This document shows positions 22,435 to 33,690 of a stretch of DNA of 64,000 nt, one piece after another. The stretch spans positions 8,742,001 to 8,806,000 of the forward strand of contig JAPYXD010000555.1 of the NCBI GenBank assembly GCA_030998225.1. The letters are read 5' to 3'. A model generated the notes under the pieces. That model did not search any database and was not told where the DNA came from. It was given only the letters and a program-made list of their open reading frames with translations. This stretch comes from Diplolepis rosae. Its lineage: Eukaryota; Arthropoda; Insecta; Hymenoptera; Diplolepididae. Each line of letters opens with the position of its first letter. Position 1 is the stretch's first letter. Both the position numbers and the translations under genes were made by a program.

Positions 22435-23330
22435 GATTTTTAAATTTTGACACAATTGGAAAATAGTTTCTCGGTGGGTAAATAATTTTTGCAATCAAAG
22501 AATAAGTGCTGATTCAAAATAATATTCTCAAAAAAAAATTGTAGAATCAAAAATACTTTTTTCTTCAATTTTAAGAAATTCTTTCTTAGTCTATGTGTCA
22601 AAGAAAATGTTCATTATTTTTAAGAATTTGTTCTCTATCTTTAGTCTTTAAGAAGTAAAATATAATAAGTTTTGCGAACATCATTTCGGCCAGTTTATTC
22701 TATTCGAAAACTAAAGAATTTTTACTTTAGTTTCTTCTGGCTTTACTAAATCAGTAATAAAACCTGATTAAAATAATGTTATAAAAAATACACGTTATAA
22801 AAATGAAAAATATTTCAACAAGTATTGAAACGTTCAGTGATTGTTATGGAAATAATGTAACCAATAATGAGCCAGAAAAATGCAAAAGAGTGTGAAACCT
22901 GTTTCGTTCCCAGAGTATGCTGCATGAAAACTTTTCCATAAAACCGGATACTGGTTGCACATATTGGTTTGTGAATGACTTAAAGCAAATTTGACTACAT
23001 TAAGCTTCCTGAGAACCGGTCAAGAGCGACGCCATGTCTGTTTTCTTGAACCTGAACCTCATCATCATTAGAGTTTCCCAGATTGATTTTGTCAACTTAA
23101 TTATTCATCACCAAATCAATTAAATTCTGGTAATAACTTGCTCTCCTTTACAAATTTCAATTATGAATTTTTTCTAATAACTTCATTTAGTGACACATTT
23201 CTAGTTATTCAATCAGTCAAAATGACCAAACACCTAAAAACGATCCACTGTAATTAATCAGTAGAAAATTAAGTAATAAAATTAAAAGAGCGCACAATAT
23301 ATCTACTTTTTAAAATACTTATTAGCAATT
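22435..23330. other. Non-coding, small balanced patch
   Basis: No frame or repeat recognised. The patch at about 22890-23060 is less A+T-rich than its flanks. Confidence 0.4.
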
Positions 23331-23992
23331 TGCGTAAATTTTCAGGGCAATTTGATTTTTTTTCCTTGGAAAAATAAATAAATTATTTAAAGAATTTGAA
23401 AATCTTTCTGTGGAAAAAATGACGCTTTCGACTGCGCTGGGATTCGAGCCCAGGTCTTTCGATTGCCGGTCGATTATTAAAAGTTACTACGATTTACGAA
23501 TAACGCATTTTTAGCTAAAAAAACTTTTCACACAATATAGTTCGTTTATTTATTTATTTATTTATTAGACACAGGCTTTTGACATTTTTACCACTTATTC
23601 TTTGTTAGATTATCAATATTTTTGGTTATGGAAAACACTTCAGCTAAGAAAATAACTACAAATTTTTAAAAATATTTTGGTATATTTTTTTATTTCATTC
23701 GTAAGTTTTTTTTAGTGTTGTTACCTTATTTTCCTTACCCGAAAAGTGACTACACATTGTGAGGAACAAAATAAAAAAAGAAGCATGACAATTGGTTAGA
23801 AAACAAAAATGTCAAAGAAATGCCCAAATAACTTAAAATTGTTAGCTTAAAAATATATAAAGGTGCTGAAATTTAAAAAAAACCTAAAACTTTTCTAAAT
23901 AAAGGTACTAAACATAAAAAAAAAATCAATATTTAAAGAATTTGAAAAGGTCTAAACTCAAAAAATAAAAATATTAAAGGTGGTGGATCTCC
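23331..23992. mobile_element. TTAA-GGGG element, left-truncated
   Basis: Same order of landmarks as 5720-5788 plus 7423-8234: AATTTTCAGGGCAATTTG, TTACGAATAACGC, CACATTGTGAGG, GACAATTGGTTAG and AAAGGTGGTGGATCTCC. The right TTAA has mutated to CTAA and the left terminus is gone. A SINE is inserted at 23388-23472. Confidence 0.7.
23388..23472 (-). mobile_element. tRNA-like SINE, 3' module
   Basis: Reverse copy of the 15584-15676 type, with B-box GGCTCGAATCC on the minus strand. ATTATT is found on both sides (23382-23387, 23473-23478), a short possible target duplication; the uninterrupted host sequence is seen at 7438-7460. Confidence 0.7.
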
Positions 23993-24005
23993 TAATAAAA
24001 GATTT

Positions 24006-24214
24006 CACACGGAGGAAAATAGTTCAAGAAACTTGACTCAACTTTTGAGAAAAATTGGAACATATGGATAAATTTGAGTTATTGCAATAATTTATAATTT
24101 TTCAAAATCTACCTCACAAATTATTACAATAATATTAAGCAATCTCCAACTTTTTCATGTGTTCCAACTTTGCTAAAAGTTGAGCAAAGTTTCTCCAACT
24201 ATTTTCCTCCCTGT
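24006..24214. repeat. Palindromic element, CGGAGGAAAATAGTT ends
   Basis: Ends CGGAGGAAAATAGTT and AACTATTTTCCTCCC. Inner landmarks are GTTGAGCAAAGTTTCTCC and its complement, and TTTGAGTTATTGCAATAATT at the centre. Related single arms lie in the direct repeats at 10.93-11.03 and 13.35-13.44 kb. Confidence 0.65.
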
Positions 24215-24215
24215 A

Positions 24216-24860
24216 GTAATCTTAACCATAAAAAATGATTGCAATAAAAAGATCTCTGTTCTATTATATATTTTTGTAGCCTTAAAAAATCTTAACAATC
24301 TTTACACTGCAAAAATTCCTTTCATCAAATAAAAGGAACAAAACAAATTTTCAAGCACTAAAATTTTACACTCCTTGCTTCCAAAAGGTCATAAAAGTCC
24401 TCAAAAATGTGTACCATTGGATTTGAAATGGCAAGAGAAACTTTTTGTACTTTTATAAGTTTAGAAAAATATGTCGGTTTATATGAGGAGCCATCCGGAA
24501 GATACGATGTCGAAAGTTTGGTAGATTGTGATTAACTATATAGATTATTGGTATGCAAACGATGGTACGTTGCAGGATCGGTTTGCATCAGCAGTGATAC
24601 AACAGGAACGTCATGTTTATGGCCCTCTTAAACTCTGGTTCTTAACTCTTCGGCTTGAGGCAAGTCGTGGACCAGGCACAGCCATATTCAAGGTCTGACC
24701 TTGAAGGGATAAAAAATCTCCAAGACGAGGCTCTCTCTCTCTCTTAACTATCTTTGTCTTTCTCTCTTACTCTCCCCCACACTCGTCTTTTTCCTTTTTT
24801 AGAAGCGTCTCTTTCTCTTACTCTCGTGGGTATCACTCTCTCTTTCTTTGCAGGGCTGTA
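24216..24860. other. Unique island with palindromic receptor-like site
   Basis: After 250 AT-rich bases, a balanced block from 24470 to 24725 is followed by a pyrimidine run (CTCTCTCTCTCTC and similar) to 24850. No coding frame. It holds the perfect palindrome at 24688-24704. Confidence 0.4.
24688..24704. promoter_or_regulatory. Perfect 17-bp palindrome of TCAAGGTC half sites
   Basis: TCAAGGTC, a single T, then GACCTTGA. TCAAGGTC is close to the extended half site bound by monomeric orphan nuclear receptors of the FTZ-F1/SF-1 and ERR types. The perfect inverted arrangement in a non-repeat island makes a binding site plausible, but this is inference from sequence alone. Confidence 0.35.
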
Positions 24861-25640
24861 ATAAAATATAAAGAAGTCACAATTTTTATTTTTTTATTCC
24901 TACTTTCTCAAAGTTTCATTACATTTTTAACTTTATGAAATGAATCCCAATCACATTAAATGTTTGTCAGCTTTTGTAAATCTTTGAAATGCCTAATTAT
25001 CACAGAAATTTTAGAGCACCTTATATCAAAATATGTTTTTATGTGTATTTTACTTTTAAATAGGCATTTGGCAAGATAAAAAATATTTAATGCCAAATTT
25101 CACCTTAATTGAAGTTTGGAATAATAATTAGTTAGTTTGTTAATTAGTTAGAATAAGAATTAGTTTGTAGTTATTTTTACATGACTTTTTAGTAGTTTTT
25201 CGAGAATGTAGTTCAATCTATGGATTTTCTATGGGTTTCATCTATTCCCCAGTAAAATCTACTGAACTCGGATTTTTCCGTATCTTGTACACTTTACAGA
25301 AAGCTAAGTACTAAACTTTCTGTAAATTTTACGTATTTTTTTTCTACTTGTAAGAATTTTCTATCCAAGAATGGTCAACATTTAAAAAGTTTATAAGTCA
25401 CTCCAATTTAATATGAATTTGATACTCTAAAAGTTAAAGGCAGTGAAATTTTGAAACTTGCTAATTTAATTTGATGTTTAGAAATTTTCATTTTTTCAAT
25501 TTAAATAATTGATATTTTGCCAATTACAAAAGGTTTGAAAGTTTTGGCCAAAACTGAGTGAAAATATCAAATTAAACTTTATTCACAATTTTGAATAGCA
25601 ATGTTCTATAAAGATTAAAAAAGATGAATTGATATTATAA
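24861..25640. other. AT-rich non-coding
   Basis: Nothing recognised. Some TTAGTTAGTTTG-type short repeats near 25130. Confidence 0.45.
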
Positions 25641-25908
25641 AAAACACAATTTATAGAATGTATTTCTGTAAAATTTATCGGCAAATCTGTTATGTTTTCA
25701 CAAAATCTGTCAAATGTACTGAATTACCTGTTGAATTTGAAGAACTGAATATAAAACAAATGCTTTATGAATTAACATTTTGAAGATGAAATTCCTTATT
25801 CTTTAAATTGAACAGGCTTTTCTGTAAAATTCATCGGCAAATCTGTTATGTTTTCATAAAAGCTGTTTATTGTACAGAAATGTCTGTTAAATTTACAGAA
25901 ATGTATGT

Positions 25909-26163
25909 AAAGAATTTGAAAATCTTTCTGTCGAAAAAAAGATGCTTACCTGGGCTCGAATCCCAGCGCAGTCGAAAGCGTTTCTTTTTCGACAGAAAGA
26001 TTTTCAAATTCTTTAAATATTGAATTAATTTACATTTTTTGCGATAAAAGAGTTTGAAATTGTCTACGAGGACACCTGTCGACAACGTATCCTATTTGAT
26101 ACGCGACTAGTGAACCTCCGATAATGTAGGCAGTGACAAAAATTTCAAACTCAACTAATTAAT
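25909..26163. mobile_element. SINE composite insertion in the satellite
   Basis: Starts AAAGAATTTGAAAATCTTTC, then the T-arm ACCTGGGCTCGAATCCCAGC, then the mirror of the start (GAAAGATTTTCAAATTCTTT), then a spacer and the module GAGTTTGAAATTGTCTACG ... CAAACTCAACTAATTAATT. The 3' end sequence is thus present twice in inverted orientation around a B-box, next to the second module. Host satellite sequence resumes after about 26163. Confidence 0.7.
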
Positions 26164-26763
26164 TTGTAAATAATAATTTTGAATAGACATTTTTAAGATA
26201 AAATTCCTTATTCTCCATGTTGAACAAGCATTTCTGTAAAATTTATCGGCAAATCTGTTATGTTTCCAAAAAAAGTCCATTGTACAGGAATATCTGTTAA
26301 ATTTACAGAAATGAATATAACAGCATTACCTGTTGAATAAACATATTAAAGATAAAATTCCTTATTCCTTGATTTGGACAGGAATTTCTGTAAAATTTAT
26401 CAGCAAATCTGTTATGTTTTCAAAAAAGCGGTACATTGTACAGGAATATCTGTTAAATTTACAGAAATTTATATAGCAGAAATAACTGTTGAATTAACAT
26501 TTCGACGAAAAAATTCCTTATTCTTCAAATTGAACAGAAATTTCTAAATCTAAATCTCTGTTCAATTTACAGAATTCAATATAACATAAATACATCTTGA
26601 TTCAACATTTTGAAGAGAAAACTCCCCATTCTGTATAAATTTAGCAGGTATTCCTGCAAAAGTCATCAGCATATCTTTTATGTTTACAAAAAAGTAGTAA
26701 ATTATACTAAAATATCTGTCAAATTTACAGAAATTTCTGTTTAATTAGTATTTTGTACAGAAA

Positions 26764-27621
26764 ACTCCCCATTCTGTATAAATTTAGCAGGTATTCCTGC
26801 AAAATTCATCAGCATATTCTTTATGTTTACAAGAAAGTAGTAAATTGTACCAAAATACCTGTCAAATTTACAGTAATTTCTGTTCAATTAGTATTTATAA
26901 GAGAAAACTCCCCATTCTGTATAAATTTGGTAGGCATTCCTGCAAAATTCATCAGCATATCTTTTATGTTTACAAAAAAGTAGTAAATTGTACTAAAATA
27001 TCTGTCAAATTTACAGAAAGTTCTGTTTAATTGGTATTTTGAAGAGAAAATTCCCCATTCTGTATAAATTTGGCAGGTATTCCTGCAAAAGTCATCAGCA
27101 TATCTTTTATGTTTACAAAAAAGAAGTAAATTATACTAAAATATCTGTCAAATTTACAGAAATTTCTGTTTAAGTAGTATTTTGAAGAGAAAATTCCCCA
27201 TTCTGTATAAATTTGGCAGGTATTCCTGCAAAAGTCATCAGCATATTCTTTATGTTTACAAGAAAGTAGTAAATTGTACCAAAATACCTGTCAAATTTAC
27301 AGTAATTTCTGTTCAATTAGTATTTATAAGAGAAAACTCCCCATTCTGTATAAATTTGGTAGGCATTCCTGCAAAATTCATCAGCATATCTTTTATGTTT
27401 ACAAAAAAGTAGTAAATTGTACTAAAATATCTGTCAAATTTACAGAAATTTCTGTTTAATTGGTATTTTGAAGAGAAAATTCCCCATTCTGTATAAATTT
27501 GGCAGGTATTCCTGCAAAAGTCATCAGCATATCTTTTATGTTTACAAAAAAGTAGTAAATTGTACTAAAATATCTGTCAAATTTACAGAAATTTCTGTTT
27601 AAGTAGTATTTTGAAGAGAAA
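26764..27621. repeat. Three-unit higher-order repeat of the satellite (2 x 429 bp)
   Basis: Units starting at 26764, 26907 and 27050 carry distinct variants (ACAAGAAAGTAG with TATTTATAAGAG; GGTAGGCATTCC; TTTAAGTAGTATT) that recur in the same order at 27193, 27336 and 27479. This means a block of three monomers was duplicated as a unit. The monomers at 27622 and 27765 share CATCAAGATATC and form a more recent pair. Confidence 0.9.
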
Positions 27622-27960
27622 ATTCCCCATTCTGTATAAATTTGGCAGGTATTCCTGCAAAATTCATCAAGATATCTTTTATGTTTACAAAAAAGTAGTA
27701 AATTGTACCAAAATATCTGTCAAATTTACAGAAATTTCTGTTTAATTAGTTTTTTGAAGAGAAAATTCCCCATTCTGTATAAATTTGGCAGGTATTCCTG
27801 CAAAATTCATCAAGATATCTTTTATGTTTACAAAAAAGTAGTAAATTGTACCAAAATATCTGTCAAATTTACAGAAATTTCTGTTTAATTAGTATTTTGA
27901 AGAGAAATTTTCTTATTCGTCAAATTTAACAGGCATTTCTGTATTATTTATCAGCAAATC

Positions 27961-28500
27961 TGTAGCAGATTTTTTTCTCTGTGGAACTATATAGAGTACA
28001 GCCCTGATTCTGCATCACCTTCTTCGTTTTGCATCTCGCTCTCTCCTGCTCTCACTCTCTCTCGCTCTTTCTCGCTTTTTCTCGCTTTTTCTCGCTCTCT
28101 CGTTAGCTCCTTATCTTGGACTCGGTCCGTTCTTGGCGATACCCATCGAGCCTTTCGCAGGGGGACTTTGTTACACGCACGTAATATGTGGCATGTGTGA
28201 GCCAGCAGGGTTATATCAATTTCTTCGCAATAACAGAACGATTGGAGCCGTACAGCGTACAGCCGCTTTCAAACTCACTGGTCCGATCAAAGAATCTACT
28301 CTCTTTAGTCTTCAGTACTTTGACCAGTTTTATTTTGTTAGGCGAATATATTTTGTGCTCAATTAACCAACCAATTGATGTGAAACAGGTCCCCCTGCCA
28401 CAATTTACTCTACTAAATGGTCCACTGATTTGAAATGACGTTTGTTTTCTATTTGCTTCAGACTTTAAAACATCAAAATTAGGCCATTGGCATTAAAAAA
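27961..28500. other. Unique island with CTCGCT-rich tract
   Basis: 28030-28110 is a pyrimidine tract with CTCGCTTTTT repeats. 28117-28300 is balanced unique sequence with two overlapping frames (77 and 81 codons) and no motif. No gene is assigned. Confidence 0.4.
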
Positions 28501-29190
28501 CTGTCATTTTTTTTTAACTCAATGGAAAAAATCTTAAATATATAGAATTTTTTATTTTTTTATTAAATAAGCATTTATCAACATTGATAGAATATTTTTC
28601 TGATAGCTTGTAGATTGTAAATTTCTATAAAGTCCCTTTTATATAAATTTTTGATTGGTAAAATAAGTTAATAATTTTTAGTAACATTTTACCAATTATT
28701 GAGTGAATTCAACTAATTCATAGTACAATATGATCAGAATAAAAATTTTGATTAATTTATAGTGATTAAAAATGATCGTATTCAGGCTTATCATGAGTAA
28801 ATTTAGATCTAAATTATTAAATATTACCTAATTTAAATATAGAGAGCTGACTTCACATTCATTCAATAATATAAATTTTCATTCGAATCGAACATAAACC
28901 ATAATTTTTTTACTCACTTGTACAGTTTAATTCCAAAGCTTTTTTAACTAAAACGAAATATTTTTTTTTGGTCTGAACAAATATTGTTTGATTTGGATAA
29001 AAAATCTTTTTTCGTTATTATTTATCTTGTCCCGTAAAAAAGGACACCTGAGTTTAGTACTGAATAAAAAATGAATGTTTTTTTTAGTTTAAAATTCATA
29101 CGCACGTGTATAATCGCGTTTTAAATATTAAAAAACGTTTGGCAGTAAAGCAGTTTTTTGTGATGTTTCCATTCCTTTTTACTGCCTGTT
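28501..29190. other. AT-rich non-coding
   Basis: No feature recognised. Confidence 0.45.
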
Positions 29191-29640
29191 TCTTGGTATC
29201 AGTTCTCGTTTTTCCATTTATCCGTGTACGCCCCCGAGGTCATTTTAGATAAACAAAAATTAACGTCGCAGCAATGCGACACGGTCGAATCCGGTTCGGG
29301 ATTAGACACGGTGAATGTCGTGAAAGCAACATATGAGACCATCCTTAACTCTCCTCTCTTTCCTGCTTGGCCCAGGTCAGCAATTACTAGTCTAGCTAGG
29401 GGTCCAGTTGCATCCACTCGACGAAATAAATTTCTAACGTAGACAACGTAAACGTGGCCTTAACAGTTTACACCACGGGGGACTTATTCTGTATATACCT
29501 ATACATTACTTCCCCTAAGTCTAGGGTAATGGGACTTTAAACTTGTCCCTGAACAAGGCGTTCTTGTCACGTTTTTAGATTTTTCAAAGCCTTTCCTCTT
29601 TCAAGAGAGCTTAATTTTCTCTTGTTTTTAAAACCTCAAA
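29191..29640. other. Unique island, no gene recognised
   Basis: Balanced composition from 29200 to 29540. Frames of 72 codons on both strands cover the same bases (29199-29442) without a recognisable domain. Confidence 0.35.
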
Positions 29641-30274
29641 TTAAGGGGATCCACAACCTTAAATATTTTTATTTTTTGAGTTTAGATCTTTTATATAATT
29701 TTTTAAATTTAATTAGTTGAGTTTGAAATTTTTGTCACTGCCTACATTATCGGAGGATCACTAGTCTTTAATGTTTAGTACCTTTATTTGGAAAGGTTTT
29801 GGTTTTTTTTTAATTTCAGAACTTTTATGTATTTTTAAACTAAAAATGTTGAGTTTTTCGGGCATTTTTTGTGACATTTCTTGACTTTTTTGTTTTTTAC
29901 CAATTGTCAGGATTCTTATTTTATTTTGTTCATTACAATGTGTAGCAAATTTTTGGATATTGGAAATAAGGTAACATGACTTAGAGGCAGGCAGCCAACA
30001 TTCTGTTACATGAAGGCAATATATATATGTATATTGTGTATATTAGTAAATAAACAAACAAATTATTTTGTGTAAAAAGCTTTTTTCGCTAAAAACGCTT
30101 TATTCGTAAATCGTAGTAACTTTTAATTTTATTTATTTTCCCAAGAAAAAAAATCAGAATGCCCTGAAAATGTACATGCATACTCAGAAAAATATAGAGA
30201 ATAAAAAAATAACATCCTTGGAAAATGTCAAAAAAATTAATAATATACCAATTAAAGGTAGCGGATCCCGTTAA
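29641..30274. mobile_element. TTAA-GGGG element, complete copy
   Basis: TTAA at 29641-29644 and 30271-30274; ends GGGGATCCACAACCTTAA and AATTAAAGGTAGCGGATCCC. At 626 bp plus a SINE fragment this is the most compact copy. Its region near 30145-30160 (ATTTTCCCAAGAAAAAAAATCAG) is the empty site for long element copy A. Confidence 0.85.
29703..29766 (+). mobile_element. SINE 5' module fragment
   Basis: AATTAGTTGAGTTTGAAATT, TGTCACTGCCTACATTATCG and GAGGATCACTAGTC, cut before the tRNA-like part. Sits inside the TTAA-GGGG element. Confidence 0.65.
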
Positions 30275-30314
30275 TTGACAAATTTGAAGAATTTTACTTG
30301 TCTGATTAAGAAAA

Positions 30315-31066
30315 TTAAGAAAAGAAAAATAATTTTATTAACAAATTTTATTTTTGACTCAACTTTTTTTCTTATCGCTTCTTACCAGAATTTAAAAAAT
30401 TATGCGATTCTAATAAATCATGAATTATTTTTTTAGAGAAAATATTTTCCACAACTTTACCGTTTCTGATTTTTAAAAAAAAATTCTTTAATGGCTGAAA
30501 CCATTAAAAAAAAATTTTCCCAAAACGAAATTTTTATAAACAAATTGCTGAATTTGATAATAATTTATTCATTTTCGAAAATTGGAAGTGGTTAAGTTGT
30601 AGGGAATCTTTTTCTGGAAAAAGTGATTTGTAATTTATTAAAATCGCATAATTTTTTTTCTACTAGCGGGCCATAAAGTGGACTTTATTGCCCCGTGCGG
30701 GGCAAACAAATCCACTTTCTGACCCACTAGTAGAAAAAAAATCGTGTGCAACACGGGAAAAACATTTATTTTACTCGTGTGGTTGATACCCACGCTTTGC
30801 TCGGGCATCAAACTTCACACTCGCAAAATAAATTTTTTTTTCCCTAGTTGCACAATGTACTATTAAAATTTGGTAAGAAGCGATAAGAAAAAAAGTTGGG
30901 GCAAAAATATAATTTATTAATAAAATTATTTTTCTGTAATTCAAATTTTTTTCATGGAAATTAATCTTTTCTCTTCGAAAATAGCCCTTCAATAATAATA
31001 TTGCTATTCTTGAAAGCAAAATTTTCTATTTTTGCCTGAGGTCTCATTTTCGTGGATCAACTACCT
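30315..31066. mobile_element. MITE-A copy 3, left arm truncated
   Basis: The right end GATCAACTACCT is followed by TA. The left arm lacks its first 130 bases. A hairpin-rich insertion lies at 30659-30854. Confidence 0.75.
30659..30854. repeat. Double hairpin insertion
   Basis: First hairpin 30659-30734: TCTACTAGCGGG against CCCACTAGTAGA, with inner AAAGTGGA, TTGCCCCG and CGGGGCAA, TCCACTTT pairs. Second hairpin about 30745-30854: GTGTGCAAC against GTTGCACA, with inner GGGAAAAA, TTTATTTT and CGTGTGG against CCACGC or CACACTCG. It interrupts the A+T-rich loop side of MITE-A and is much richer in G+C than its host. Confidence 0.7.
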
Positions 31067-31234
31067 TAACGACTACACTGTTAAAAATTCCTGTCTTCAA
31101 TTTAATATAAAAGTATATGAAGTCATTTGCATATAGAGTACATGGAATTTAATATACGTAATTATTAATTTTAATATTCAATAGTGACTATAAAGTAGAA
31201 TATAAAAATCAGGAATTATAATATTTTCTGTGAA

Positions 31235-31880
31235 AACTTGTAAATCATTAAAACTGGTTGGTAATATTTCAAATCAATATTATTTAATTTTCTTGTTAAT
31301 TATGTTAGAAATGTGGAGTACAGAGGTAGATTAGAGGTCAAAAATTAAAAGCCTGATAGAAATATTATTTTTAATAATGTTTTTTGTAATAGACTTTTTC
31401 CTTACTATATTTTAAAAATTATTGGATTTTTAAAAGTAATGGCTTATTTATTTGTGAAAAATATTCTCTACAACTTTACTGTTTCTAATTTTATAAGTAA
31501 AGTTTCCAGTGACTGAAATCGTTAAAAGAATTTCTTTTAAAATAACTATATTTGAAGATTATTAACTTGATACGTGTAGTATTCCTGATTTTAATGATTA
31601 TTTAATTATTTTAAAAATTGAAAATAGTAGAACTGCAGAGAATATTTTCCACGAAAAAGAAGCCATGATTCATGAAAATCCAATAATTGTTTTAAAACTG
31701 GTATGAAGCGATAGTGAGGAAAAATTCTACTACAAAAACCATTATTAAAAGTATTATTTGACGTAAGTTTTAAATTTTGTTCATAAAAAAAACGTTTTCT
31801 TTTCATAAGACACAACTGATAATATCATTTCAAGTCTGAAAATCATAGAAAAACTTTTTTTTTAATATCTGACTTTTGGC
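31235..31880. repeat. Family C palindromic element
   Basis: Arms contain AATATTCTCTACAACTTTACTGTTTC-type sequence (31462-31490) and the complement AGTAGAACTGCAGAGAATATTTTCC (31627-31651). Outer parts contain AGACACAACTGATAATATC and ATCATAGAAAAAC. Same architecture as MITE-A but different sequence; also at 33.3, 39.2-40.0 and 51.2-52.1 kb. Confidence 0.6.
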
Positions 31881-31889
31881 ACGATAATT

Positions 31890-32115
31890 ACTTTATGTGA
31901 AAATTTCACTGAAAATCAGTGGTATTGTACTGGAGAACAGTGAAATTGTCACCGAAGTGCTTCAGTAAAACTCAATTGTTAAAAGAGATTTTAATTATCA
32001 AATTCATTGACAATTTCACTATTTTGCCGCTAATTTTTAGTGAAATTTTCACTGAAGTGAAAGAGTAACTTATTTTATCTATTTCATTGGTGAAATCTCT
32101 CTGATTCAAATTGAA
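31890..32115. repeat. Diverged MITE-B-like repeat
   Basis: Recurrent TTCACTGAAAATCAGTG, CAGTGAAATTGTCACTGAAG and GTGAAATTTTCACTGAAG words as in MITE-B, but both CTCTCTAAATC ends are lost. Confidence 0.45.
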
Positions 32116-32179
32116 AAAGTCAGGCTAATGGAAAATGGTTTTACCAAATGGACAAAAATATATTCTTGGTACTATATAT

Positions 32180-32204
32180 ATATTTGGTTGGGCCAACCAA
32201 ATAT
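32180..32204. repeat. Perfect 25-bp palindrome
   Basis: ATATTTGGTTGG, one G, then CCAACCAAATAT, with no mismatch. Not part of any family seen in the window; could extrude as a short cruciform or be a binding site. Confidence 0.6.
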
Positions 32205-33090
32205 TTTTGTTAGTCCTACAATATCAAATTTATGCTACCTTAACAATCTTCTCGTGGGGTCAACAACTAAAATTTCATTGTACACATTTGTTCCTATTGC
32301 AATTCGATAAAAAGTTTTCCAGATTTTTCTTGAAAATATGTTTTTTTACCGATATTTTGGGCTATATTCCTTACAGCATTTAATGATTTTTGTCTTCCAA
32401 AAATTCCCTAAAATTTAAGACACTGAATAATACTTACAGCTTCCAGCGAGATTTTAGGGAATAATCTAATTTTACGGAAAATTCAGAAAAGTTGGTGGAA
32501 GTTAATGTTTTCAAAATTTTAGGAAAAATTGTCCAAAGTTCAGCAAATGCTCTAGAAACTTTTTTATTTCGGTACGAAGTTACTTTGTACAAAATTTATA
32601 TGAATTGCGCACATAAAGTTAGATTGTTAAGCATTCATTGTCTGGATACTATGTTGTCTGCTCAGGAAGTTTATTTTTTACCTTATTTTTCTTAAAATAT
32701 GTAAAATATAGTTTGCGCGATTTCAGTACCTTTAAAGGTAATCTTCTTTTATATATTGTAACAGCTGTTAAACACTTAACTTGCAAATGGTTAAAGTTAT
32801 TACATTTTAAAGTCAGTAATTCACTTCAGCTGTTTTTTCTCTGTGATGGCCACTTGGAGGTAATTTATTCTCGGTCAAAATTTACTGAAGTAATTAGTCA
32901 CAAAATAAATTTACCTATTTAGCTTGATCAACTTGTAACTATCAATAGCTATTACTTACTTACAACTATTAATATAACTATAGAAACATAATAACTGTTT
33001 ATTGTAGAATTATAACTTTCATTTCTTTTTTATTCAGACTGTTAAAAAAAATTTTAATCCGTTTTAATTCGCGCACTCATGCAAACTTGA
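32205..33090. other. Non-coding or unrecognised sequence
   Basis: Three overlapping frames (67-94 codons) at 32135-32922 show no domain. No repeat from the window occurs here. A gene cannot be excluded but is not supported. Confidence 0.35.
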
Positions 33091-33096
33091 GAACCT

Positions 33097-33690
33097 CATT
33101 CGTTGTGAATGAATTAGTCAATTATTGCATTGAAACGGATAGAAAAGTTAGTGCGGTTCAGTTTTGGACCATTTTGGTTTGTAATTTTTCATTATTAAAC
33201 AAATTGAGGCTGATTACTAAATTATTATATTATTTTTATAAAACACCTTATTTTTATTGAAAAGAGTAAAAAATTACGAAAAATGATACTTTTAACACCG
33301 TTTTTTATCATCGAATTTTTTCTTATTATGGCTTTTTACCAATTTTTAAAAAATGATTGATTTTTCATAAGTCATGGCTTATTTTTCGGAGGTAATATTC
33401 TCTACAACTATACTGTTTTCAATTTTGAATACAAGTAAAAAACCATCAAATATAGTTATTAAAAAAAATGTTTCTTTTGAAAAAATTATTTAAATGATTT
33501 TTACTACTGAAAATTTATTTTTAAAAATGGAAACAGTGGAGTTTTAGAGAATATTTTCCTCGAACTTCCTTCGTTGTTAATGAATTAGTCAATTATTGCA
33601 TTGATACGGATAAAAAAGTTGGTGCGGTTAGTCTTGGACCATTTTAGTTTGGACTTTGCATTAATAAACAAATTGAGGCTGATTAACAAA
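33097..33690. repeat. Direct repeat pair around a family C fragment
   Basis: About 125 bases (GTGAATGAATTAGTCAATTA, GCATTGAAACGGAT, TTGGACCATTTT, ACAAATTGAGGCTGATTA) occur at 33102-33224 and again at 33570-33688, 468 bases apart. Between them lies part of family C (CATGGCTTATTTTTCGG, AGAGAATATTTTCC). Probably a tandem duplication that took in an insertion. Confidence 0.7.

Larger units (their letters stand above)
25641..27960. repeat. 143-155-bp satellite array
   Basis: The 5' part (25.66-26.6 kb) has diverged units of about 155 bp (CTGTAAAATTTATCGGCAAA at 25666, 26234 and 26388, and a variant at 25822). From 26621 the start word ACTCCCCATTCTG or ATTCCCCATTCTG recurs at 26621, 26764, 26907, 27050, 27193, 27336, 27479, 27622 and 27765, exactly 143 bp apart. 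Each unit contains the 14-bp palindrome ACAGAAATTTCTGT or a close variant. A SINE interrupts the diverged part. Short frames here only reflect the repeat period. Confidence 0.95.

Noticed and set aside
26753..27888. A family of 61-77-codon frames repeated at 143- and 429-bp steps
   Set aside because: They follow the satellite period exactly, overlap each other in different frames and carry no start context or domain.
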